Below are positions 55,332-64,000 of a stretch of DNA of 64,000 nucleotides, in pieces. The notes beneath the pieces are model-generated. The model searched no databases. It saw only the letters and a program-made list of their open reading frames with translations, and was not told the DNA's origin. Source of the DNA: Eucommia ulmoides (taxonomy: Eukaryota > Streptophyta > Magnoliopsida > Garryales > Eucommiaceae); contig CM028335.1 in the NCBI GenBank assembly GCA_016647705.1, positions 19,570,905 to 19,634,904 on the forward strand, given 5' to 3'. A program made the translations under genes and the position numbers. Numbering within the stretch: position 1 is the stretch's first letter; every line of letters begins with the position of its first letter.

Positions 55332-55889
55332 TGCAAGCACAAAACTGTGTTTATTCAAAAAGCTTTTGTGCATCAATAATTACTTGTCGCGGAAATTTAT
55401 TGCACAGTAATATTCATATATCCTATTCAGCTCACAATATGTTGTTGTGCAACAATTATGCATCTATAAACACCATGCATTAAATTTCATGTAATATTGG
55501 TTGTTTTAGAGAAAATAATTGATACCTTGTTCCACATTATTTTTTTTGTGTTCGTAAAATATTTAACCAAACAAAAAAATAGCATAACGAACTAGAAAAT
55601 TGTCATCGCAATCGCAATTCATAACAATACACATCAATAAAAATCCTTATGATGTTGAATTGTTTAAAAACAATATAAAGGCTGCAGCGAAAAATTACAA
55701 TAAAAAACAAATAAATGTTGACATCTCATATTAGTTCTCTGCATGTTTTTCTATAATAGTCATTTCCTACTAGCTAATGTGCTATCAATAAATCTTTAAT
55801 GGTTGATGTGCTATCAATACTGAAAATCTGTGTGGTCCCCTAGGGTTTGCACGCAAGTATGACATTCGCCCATTTTCCATTTCATGATC
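55332..55889. other. AT-rich flank of the second CACTA element
   Basis: Begins with the right CAA duplication. Contains TGTTGTTGTGCAACAATT-like palindromes similar to those in the minisatellites of this unit. No gene visible. Confidence 0.5.
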
Positions 55890-56530
55890 AAATAAAAAAT
55901 AGCTATAACTTATTATATCCAAATCTTGATGTACATGTCCTAACCTGTACTGATTTAGTCGTGTAGTGTTGATCTGGTTTTTTAATTTCCGTTGGTTTCT
56001 GTGAGTATACTTTCGTTTCTGCTTTTCGGTTTGATCTTTGTCATGTTTTTGGGCCTATTTTTGAAGAAAGAGTATTGAATTCTTTGATTTGTTTTTTTGG
56101 TGTGTGTTGGGGGGGGGGGGGGGGGCTGCTTTGGTAAGAAGTGGATTTTTATCACTTAACCACTAATTTGGTAAGAAGTGGATTTTTATCACTTAACCAC
56201 TAATAACCAATTTCTCATTGCTAAGCGCACAACGTTTTAGTTGTGTTTGGGTGTTAAATTTAATTTTGTGTTATAGTTACTTGAGAGGTGGGATATGTGA
56301 TTTGTGAATGTACAAGTATTGCCAAGCCATGTGATGTCTTATCGTTAGCATGGAGTTTTTTGGGTTGATATATTTTTATTGGGTGAAAGGTGTTTTTTTT
56401 GTCATTTATTTTGTGAACTAGGCATTTCGTGGAATAGTAGATCATTTGTTTGGTGCTTCTATCTATATGAGCATAATAATTTATTATTGAGAATTTAAAT
56501 TCTTGATAATTTGGATAATACTTATTACAG
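55890..56530 (+). repeat. dispersed repeat, copy 2
   Basis: Colinear with 23380-24010 (see shared blocks there). Contains an internal 33-bp tandem duplication (AATTTGGTAAGAAGTGGATT near 56125-56200) and a G run at 56108-56124. It lies within the long duplicated unit. Confidence 0.8.
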
Positions 56531-57543
56531 AAATTTAGGTGCCATTAATGTGTAACTGCTACACAAATTTAGGGAGCCTATATACCAAAACGTCGATTAG
56601 TTTGGAATGGAAGGTAACAATACATTATTATGGACAAATCATACCACAATTTGTCAATAGAATGTCTCAATTCATAAAACTACAGTTAGGTTCATTTGGC
56701 ATTTTCAATACCCAAATAGGGGTGGAGTGGTGGTAAGCGTCTCTTTTAAAAATAATCATAATTTGTTGTTTGCCAACTTTAATTACATACGTGTAGAAGC
56801 ACAATGTGCCAACTCATACCATTGCGAACGGATATCGGAGGGATCCAACATCAATATGGGATTCAACATGCAAACATTAGACGAAAGGCTCACCTCTGAT
56901 ACTATTTAGAAACCCAATGCGCCTAACTCACTCTCAAAAGATGCCTTGAAAGAGAAGATTTCCTAAAATTTTATATATAGCTCAACATCCGATAATACAA
57001 GTGATATGGGATTCAACTCATCTTAAGGACAATAGCTGTTAAACTGCCTTGAATTTAGTCAATTATAAGTGAAACTTCTTGTCTTGATGGAGAAAAGAGA
57101 GGAACCAAAACATTATAACAGATATAGGCATGGGAAATCTAGAATAAACCCATTTTTCTGCATACTATTATGGTAAAGGTGGTAAATTATTAATTTGTCC
57201 CCACCGGTACATCAGAAGCTCATCTTTGAATGTAAGAAATCCAAACCACCTGGATCTTCCGGTTTCACGAATTGTTTATGGTCCGTGCAATCAAAAATCA
57301 CAAAATACATAAGATCTAACCATATCTACAATCGTATAATCAAAACATACGTAGCTGAAACTCAAAATCTAATGGTATATGCATCTCTTATTAAAAATAA
57401 AAGAAGATGAAACGTACTGAGAAATCAGTGCTAGTAACAAATTGTAACATAGAGCATAGATCAAAACAAAAACCAGCATAACAATTTTGTCAAATTAGAG
57501 TGAAAGTCCACAAAACCATCAGTGCTGATACTGTGGCGGAGAC
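56531..57543. other. unassigned DNA with possible gene fragment on the minus strand
   Basis: No supported coding region. A minus-strand stretch (57195-57540) includes GTTTCATCTTCTTTT-like pyrimidine tracts and short frames but nothing recognisable. It may belong with 58389-58605 as one gene fragment split by the hAT-like insertion. Confidence 0.35.
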
Positions 57544-58388
57544 TAGGGATCGCAATTAAAACCGAATCGACGGGTAATCAAATGAAATTGAACCGAATGG
57601 TCCGGTTTCGAAATCAGCTAAATGGTTTTGGTTGCACTTTTGGTTTTGAAATTAGCAACCAAAGCAGTTTTGTTTTTGATATAGTAACTGTAAAAAAATG
57701 GAACAGCGTAGACCTCTGTAATCGATATTTTAGATATATTTTTATGATATATATCTTCGCTTTTTTATATATTCATAATTTAACCCCTAATATATATAAG
57801 TATTTTTAATTTAATTACAATTTAACCCCTGAGTATATATAGGGTTAGGATTTTATTCATTGGTGTAATTGTGTTGTCTGTGGCCGAATTCCAACTCCCA
57901 CGTGCCATCCCAATTCACTCCGTTATCTCATCTCTGAATCATAATCGCTGAGCTCTCTCTCTCTCTCTCATGGTTTAACCACCAGTCCACGGTGCCGTAG
58001 ACAGCATTCTCCCACCCACCATCACTAGTTCACGGCACCGGCGCGTAATGGTTGTTAGCAGCCACCACGTTTATTGTAACAAATAATAGTTTTGTGGTTT
58101 TGTTTTGTTTTTTAGAATTTATGTTTTTATATTTTGGTTATGTTTTTGTTTATATATGAAAAACCAACGGTCCGCGGATTCGGTTTTGGTTTTCGATTTT
58201 TATAAAATTGAAAAATCTTAAATGATTTCGAGATTTGGTAATTTTGGTTTTGGTTATTGTATATAGTTAAATGATTCGATTTTAAAATCACTTAAAAAAT
58301 CAGTAGTTTGATTTTGGTTCTGATATATGTCTAACGGTTTTGGTTTTGTTTTTGGTTTTGTACGAAACCGGACCATTGGCATCCCTAG
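57544..58388. mobile_element. non-autonomous hAT-like element
   Basis: The left end CTAGGGATCGCAATTAAAAC and the right end ATTGGCATCCCTAG form short inverted repeats of the TAGGGATGGCAAT type common in plant hAT elements, and the next bases (GGTCCGGTTTCG and CGAAACCGGACC) are also paired. The interior is rich in GGTTTTGGTT. An 8-bp target duplication is not clear (GTGGCGGA versus GTGTTGAC), which lowers confidence. Confidence 0.5.
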
Positions 58389-58605
58389 TGTTGACAAATG
58401 GATCTTTGGATCGATGATTTATCATTTAGCTTCGCTCTCGATCAAATCCGGCCTCTTCGTCCTCACCGCCGACAACCTGCAATATAGAGAAATAAATCCT
58501 CCAAACAAATTTACATTCTCCCAAAGTTTGCTACAGTTTCCATTCCGTTCCAAATCCATGTCAGATCAACTTCAAATACTTGGAATGTTAGTGACAGAGA
58601 GATAA
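58389..58605 (-). pseudogene. possible captured exon, unassigned
   Basis: On the minus strand a TATATTGCAG acceptor at about 58477 precedes an exon-like frame LSAVRTKRPDLIESEAK with higher GC than its flanks. It ends at the hAT-like element. I do not recognise the gene. The plus frame 58327-58605 spans the element boundary and is not supported. Confidence 0.3.
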
Positions 58606-58957
58606 AGAGATGGGTAAACAATAGAGAAATGGGTTTTTTTTGTAAAAAGTCAATGAATTATTTGTATATTAAATTAATATATATTAAATCGAAAAAAGTC
58701 ATTGAAAATAAATTATTATATTTTAAATTATATTTATAATCTTCAATTAATTTTATGGGAATAATTTAAAAATACATTTAAAAGTTTAAGGGTGTAAAAT
58801 GCAATTTGATTTTGGATTATTATTTTAACAGAAAAATGAAAAATTACGGTTGAAACCAATTCTTCAACTATTGGCTACAAATTGATATTCATCGCTTGTA
58901 AAGGAATTTGTTACAAAAGTTGTTTTTTAGCCAGTGCATTTCCTGCTAAATGAAAAA
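58606..58957. other. AT-rich DNA, right end of duplicated unit copy 1
   Basis: No gene seen. Contains CTTTTGTAACAAATTCC-like inverted sequences and leads into the second unit at about 58958. Confidence 0.45.
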
Positions 58958-59037
58958 TAAAATAATTAAAAATAAAATAAAATCATTTGGTGACAAAATA
59001 TCTTGGTAGCATATTGTTTTCCTACCATTTACAATCA

Positions 59038-59067
59038 CTAGTTTTAGACCCGCATTTTATGCGAGTC
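59038..59067 (-). mobile_element. Helitron-like 3' terminus, copy 2
   Basis: Minus-strand hairpin GACTCGCAT-AAA-ATGCGGGTC followed by TAAAACTAG and T. Same structure as at 48242-48270 but with a compensating-like change in the stem. Weak evidence alone. Confidence 0.35.
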
Positions 59068-59471
59068 AAGTAAAAAATTTATATCAATATATAAGTTTTG
59101 TTTGAATGTTAGACATAACGTACAATTGATACTTTAATTTTATAATTCATATATTTTATGAAAATATAGCAAAAATAAATTTTAATATGAAAAATAAAAG
59201 TAAAATTATAACTAAGAAAACTATTAATGTCAATCTTTAGGACTATTATTATTATCACTCATATTTAATTTCAGAAAAAAGTAAATGAACTCCTGAAGGG
59301 GCTTTTCAATATTTTTAGCTTACTTTTTTGTTTTTTAAATAATCTAATAGGCATTTTTATGTTGTTTAATAGATTCTATTATTTTGTTAAAAGTTATTGT
59401 AATACTCTTTTGAGCAAATGAAATTTATTAAATTTTATATGTAATTAATACATGGAGAGAGAATTTTATTT

Positions 59472-59748
59472 GGGTTGATTATACTTTACCCTCTGTGGTT
59501 AGGCGTTTTGCTCTAGTTTTAACCCCCTGTTGTATTTTCGTCACCACGTTGCCCCTTGTGGTTAGGCTTTGTTGTACTTGACCCTGTGACGTACGTAAGC
59601 TTAACTACATGGAGCAAAGTGAAAACGATCGGGGTAAAGTGCAACAAAGGCCTAACTAGAGGGGGCAAAAATGGTGACACGAATACCACAGGAGGCCACG
59701 CAAAGTACAAAATGGCCTTACCATAAGGGAATAAAGTGTAATTAACTC
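59472..59748. mobile_element. MITE, second copy
   Basis: Orthologous to 48679-48950: GGGTTGATTATACTTTACCC and GGGAATAAAGTGTAATTAAC ends, flanked by ATTTTATTT / ATTTTATTA. Confidence 0.75.
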
Positions 59749-59944
59749 ATTTTATTAAATGCTTAGAGAGAGAGAAGGGGAGGAAGTGATAAGTCACATA
59801 TAATAATTATAGGAAAAATTAGAGAGAACACCACTTTTACCATTAAAATTAAAATGGGTCACTACGTGCAAACCCATATTGGGAAAATACCACTTATATA
59901 TTTATTATTTAAAATAAATCCAAATACATATTCTCTCACTACAT

Positions 59945-60215
59945 CAATTGCAACATAATAAATGAGAAGATGCAAATGTTACTGTCTAGCAACAATAATA
60001 ATAGCAACATAATGAATGGGAGAATACAAATGTTATTGACTAACAACAATGTTAATAGAAACAAAACGAACGGGGGGATGTAAATATTGTTGTACATCAA
60101 CAATATCAACAACATATTGAATGAGGGATGTAAATGTTACTATACAATAACAATATCAACAACAACATAATAAATAAGGGGACGTAAATATTACTGTACA
60201 ACAAATAATTAACAT
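59945..60215. repeat. minisatellite, second copy of 49085-49350
   Basis: Same 55-60 bp units in the same number and order, with point differences. Confidence 0.85.
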
Positions 60216-61129
60216 ATTTCAATTATTTATTTATTTTTCTAAATTTAAATGGTTACGTGAGTATAAGAATTAATTAGTAATGGGTTTTGGGACCCATGAT
60301 AAAATACCCTTAATTATAATTAAAACAATCAGGAACCATATATATATGGGTAAGTTCCCCTTTAATTTGACATTTTGAAAACCTACAATGATATTCTGCG
60401 TCATTTGAAAAATATCTCATCACCCCCTTCGTTTCATGTTAAATATAAAATTACTTATTTGTCCTTATTACTATACTATTAAAAATGAATTAAAACTATC
60501 CAATAAAAAAATTACTCATATAACCCTCTTAAAAGAATTACAATTTTCGACAAATTTATTTTTGAATTTAATTTTTTTTTTTATGTAATACATTTTCAAT
60601 TCCAATGTTTCTTTCATTACTTTTCGAATCAATTGTTGGTTACTATACATTTTTTAGTATTTAAAGAGTACTGGGTACCGAATTTTTTAAATTTGAAATT
60701 ATTTTAAGAATTAAATATTATTAGTCTATGTAATAAATTTTTAAATTCTATTTTTAATTACTTTTGGGATCAAATGATGGTTTATTACAATTTTTCCAGT
60801 ACTTAAAGAGAACTTGCTACTGATTTGTCAAAATTTAAAATTATTCTAAACTAAATATTTTTTATTTATGAAATTTATTTACAATTTATATATAAACTAT
60901 TTAATTTAGTTACAATTTTTTTTTTTTTTTTTTTTTGTGAAGTTTTCATATGAGACTTTATTTAATAATATTTTCACTCAAATTAAAAAACAATCGGCAT
61001 GCGGATTTTTTAATTGTTATTTTTTACTCTTTATTATGTTGGTACTTTTTTTTTTATCTCGTTTTGTATATGAAATTATTCACTTATAGTTTATTTATAT
61101 CGCCCATTCCTGTCAAGCCACGCTATTTG

Positions 61130-61330
61130 CTGTTGTTTGTCAAGCCATCTCCCGCCCCGACGTCTCTTGAAGTAGGACCTCGCAACGGCGTCCTCGCATC
61201 AACTCCCAGCGGAGGCGGCCATAGTAGTAGCTCTAACCGCCGGCATCCATCGAACCAGCTCCTAGGGGTGGCGTCCTTGTAGCAGCTCCAACCGTTGGCC
61301 CATTGTAGAAGCTCTATCTATCGACGTCCC
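61130..61330 (+). other. GC-rich island with open frame, copy 2
   Basis: Second copy of 50250-50500; the plus frame 60950-61282 reads PSPAPTSLEVGPRNGVLAST and SGGGHSSSSNRRHPSN. Conservation of an open frame between the copies may be chance at this length. Confidence 0.35.
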
Positions 61331-61429
61331 TCGTAGAAGCTCAATTTTAGTGAGGTGTATTGAATTTCATAGGTAAACAAAGTTAAATAAAATCCTAGCT
61401 ACCAATTTTCGAGATTTGTATTGCATTTC

Positions 61430-61855
61430 CCTATTTTTTCTAGACATTTGTGATATTTGAGTTCTTGAAATTATTACTGTATGTTAAAAATCCACCTTTC
61501 AAGTCATGTTTTGGATTACTATTTTCATCCAAGACTTTTGTCATGTTTGAGTTCTTGAAGCTGTTACTGTACAACAAAAATCCACCATTCAAGTTAAGCT
61601 TTTAATTACTGTTATCTTCCATGACATTTTTTATGTTTGAGTACTTGAAATTGTTACTTTATAGAAAATATTCACCATTCAAGTCAAATTTTCGATTACC
61701 ATTATCTTTCATGACATTTGTGATGTTTGGGTTCTTGAAATTGTTACTGTACAACAAAAATTCACCATCCAAGTCAAGTTTTTGATTACTATTATCTTCC
61801 ATGACATGTTTTGTTTGTGTTCTTGAAATTGTTACTGTAAAACAAAATTTTGAGA
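61430..61855. repeat. minisatellite, second copy of 50570-50990
   Basis: The same five 90-bp units. Confidence 0.9.
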
Positions 61856-62050
61856 AAAGGGTTACTGCAAACTAAGATCACGACATTGCAACGCTTAGTG
61901 TAGGGTTAATCGATTTTTTCTTGGATTTTGTTTTAACGAATTTGCCAAGCTTTGATTTGGTTGTGCTATTTTGAGGAAATGTTTTGCATTATTGGGAGCA
62001 ATTTCAAAATCGGTCTTGTCGAATTGTACGAGACTATAATGTTCCTAATA

Positions 62051-62690
62051 AATACACTTGGGAGGAAATCTAATTCGTCACATTGGACATTACTGACATT
62101 CGCATTGGAGCATGGGACATTGAAGCTCTACAATTCGCTATCACTCGTTGTAGTCGTACATCGACATTCGCCCCCCAAGTTATATATTATATGTTGTTAT
62201 TTTTATTGTTAGTGTTCAATATTTACTTGTGATTTCGTGGTTTCCAAATTTTAGAAGGAATATATTGCAGACTACTTTAATCGGTATGCGACTGATTCGA
62301 GCGCGTCGATGCAAGAAAGATCAATATCATTAGAGTCAATTTGGCAAACAACTTAGAAAAAGAGCTACCGGTAAGTGTCGTTTTGGATTTCTATTCATTT
62401 TTTGAATATATGCTTGGACATATTAAAATGTTGTATATTTTTTTGGTAGGCCTGATTATGGAGTAATTGTTACGTATCTAATAAGGCAATTCGTACTTGG
62501 GCGACAAGTAAAAATCAAGCACACAAGCAATAGGGGAATATCAACTGTGGAAAGGGAAGAACTTATTAAGGACATAATGAATGACAAATATAGTCATTCG
62601 ATCTTTGATACATCTTACGCACAAAGCATGCAGTTAAATGCAATGAGTAGGACGACACTATATTTTCGTTCTTGTTTTGTCAGTTCTTAA
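62051..62690 (+). pseudogene. split exon-like frames, copy 2 (better preserved), unassigned
   Basis: First block (about 62051-62130): NTLGRKSNSSHWTLLTFALE then HGTLKLYNSL. The HW...LYNSL pattern resembles the catalytic-His region of Ulp1/C48 peptidases found in plant Mutator-like elements. Second block, after a TTTTAG acceptor at 62255: KEYIADYFNRYATDSSASMQ, with one TAG, ending TACCG at a GTAAGT donor (62371). Third block, after TTGGTAG at 62450, is in phase: PDYGVIVTYLIRQFVLGRQV, then NRGISTVEREELIKDIMNDK and FDTSYAQSMQLNAMSR, open to TAA at 62688-62690. Splice sites keep the frame, so these are probably real ancestral exons. The protein is not identified; the C48 link is tentative. Confidence 0.4.
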
Positions 62691-63042
62691 GAAACGCAAG
62701 TTTCATGTGATTATTGGTTCCAACTTTTGTTTTGTTGATTTGATTTGCCAAACACATATTTATTTGTTTCCTAATTTATTTTTGATGTGCGTAATATTTA
62801 GACGATATGTTTCGTGATTAATTCCCTTTCTCTCGGTGACTTCCCTGTTATATACGAATCAAGGTGCGTAAAATGTTGTGGATGATTGAGATTTTAATGA
62901 TAAAAATTTCCATAGTCGTTGTGTAGCCAAAACAAAAAACCATAAAGGTGTACATTTTAATGCAAACAACGTTCAAATATTCAATATATATTCAAATTTA
63001 TTAATTGCTTGGATAGTTGCAACAAAAGAAATATATTCTCAA

Positions 63043-63950
63043 CACTAGAAGAAAAATGGATTTTTATCACGCTTAGTAAATATAATTCATCTCGTTGTTT
63101 TGAGTAAACCGTGATTGTGACAATGTGAATAAGATATAATCTCGCTTAAAATTTATTATATGACAAAAAATATTTTTTATCTCACAATTTTATTAAACCG
63201 TGATAATAAGTTGAAGGTTTTATCACATTTATTACTTACAACCAGTATTAATTGGTGTTTAAGGCTGAACTTGAACCCCCCCCCCCCCCCCCAAAAAAAA
63301 AAAAGGCACTAGGAAACTTCGTGTTCCCGCTCCCCGTCGAAATCCCCTTCTGCCTTTTCGTTGGCACTTAAATATTTCACTCACGATCTCTTCATTCTCT
63401 ACCCTAGAGCCGTCGCTGAACCCTAGCAGTCAAATCCTTTCTCTCTCTCTCTCTCGATCTTGAAATCGCTGAGATTTCTCTATCACCGTCGCGAAGTCTT
63501 CAACCTTTATCATCTTCGTCGTCTTCAGCCTTCACTTCGTTTTCTCTTCACCATCCATTGCCATCATTGTCTTCCCCGGTCATCGCCAACGTCGTCTTTT
63601 CCAGCCTCTCTTGATCTCAAGGTCGCTCTCCTCTTCTTTCACATAGTTTTGCATCCAAGGCTCCAAGCCTCTCACTACATACCCAATCGCACGATCTTGT
63701 AGCAAAAACACACCAGATCCAAGTAACGATTCGAACAACACTCCCTCAATCTCTCCCGTATTTGCTAGGTTTCATGTTTATTTTTTTAAAATTTTATTTA
63801 TTTATTTATTTAATTAGGTTGTGTATATTTTTCGTGGAATTAGGTTTTTCGAATTAGAAGTTTGTTTTCCCTTCAGTTTCCCCTATATTTGTCATATATC
63901 TTTTTGCAGTTGTTCATTTGTGCGTACAATTGAAATGTTCCACTCTCTGT
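63043..63950 (+). mobile_element. CACTA element, third copy, 3' deleted
   Basis: Left end CACTAGAAGAAAA preceded by CAA, at the same site in the duplicated unit as the element at 52448. It carries the same 5' block and the same 5'UTR-like cargo (63310-63780), plus a C run at 63277-63292. Near 63950 the sequence switches from the equivalent of 53305 to the equivalent of about 55836, removing the fold-back element, the gamma-tubulin exons, the 3' end of the transposon and about 500 bp of flank. Confidence 0.85.
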
Positions 63951-64000
63951 CTCCCCAAGTGTTTGCACACAAGTATGACATTCGTCCATTTTCAATTTCT

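Larger units (their letters stand above)
48163..58957. repeat. long duplicated unit, copy 1 (about 10.8 kb)
   Basis: Colinear with 58958-64000 from AAAATAATTAAAAATAAAAT onward. The two copies share, in the same order, a Helitron-like hairpin, a MITE, two minisatellites, a GC-rich island, a split exon-like frame and a CACTA element at the same site with the same CAA duplication. Copy 1 additionally contains sequence (53306-55835) missing from copy 2. No intact gene. Confidence 0.85.
58958..64000. repeat. long duplicated unit, copy 2 (continues past window)
   Basis: Colinear with 48163-53305 and then, after a deletion junction near 63950, with about 55836 onward. See copy 1 for shared landmarks. 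Confidence 0.85.

Overview
This window is nuclear DNA from a plant, almost certainly a eudicot. It is AT-rich, has GT-AG introns, and is packed with plant LTR retrotransposons (Ty1/copia, and Ty3/gypsy of the Athila and Tat types), CACTA elements, MITEs and tandem repeats. I find no intact host gene, no rRNA or tRNA gene and no CRISPR array. Nearly all coding sequence is decayed transposon protein or exon fragments carried inside DNA transposons. The species cannot be named from the sequence alone.

Layout. 1-2333: 5' end of a minus-strand gypsy-type element running off the left edge (gag N-terminus, leader minisatellite, tRNA-Asp type PBS, LTR). It sits in a remnant of an Athila-type LTR (2334-2806), which itself interrupts a plus-strand Tat element. 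2807-13379: that Tat element (RNase H, integrase, 66-bp minisatellite 3'UTR), then its antisense extra gene, present as three successive copies (A about 5.5-8.8 kb, B 9.95-11.55 kb, C 13.04-13.38 kb). 13729-23221: a complete but dead Ty1/copia element with both LTRs, its RT split by a 2.9-kb LTR-like insertion. 23.2-29.1 kb: a dispersed repeat, a MITE, a decayed plant-mobile-domain gene with a recognisable intron, a 278-bp higher-order satellite and coiled-coil remnants. 29.2-30.76 kb: the tail, an LTR and the leader of another gypsy element. 30925-39723: a minus-strand Athila element (5' LTR, gag, protease, RT, part of RNase H), split by a 3.18-kb CACTA transposon. 39724-48162: plus-strand Tat pol from mid-RT to its end, the 3'UTR, an intron-containing antisense gene interrupted by a solo LTR, the PPT and a short 3' LTR. 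48163-64000: two copies of a long unit (about 10.8 kb), the second truncated by the window end. Both carry the same CACTA insertion, MITE and minisatellites.

Most notable. The CACTA elements are Pack-type gene carriers. One holds spliced-exon fragments recognisable as a CID8-13 type PABP-interacting RNA-binding protein (with its PAM2 motif) and a VIP/VIH diphosphoinositol kinase. Another carries two gamma-tubulin exons. The Athila-type LTRs carry dense arrays of short perfect palindromes just upstream of their TATA boxes, and the palindrome differs between LTRs while the architecture is kept. The Tat elements carry an antisense, intron-bearing gene. The nesting order can be read from target-site duplications: TCA and CAA for CACTA, ACATA/ACGTA for the LTR inside copia, AAGGC/GAGGC for the solo LTR, and 9-bp duplications for the MITEs.
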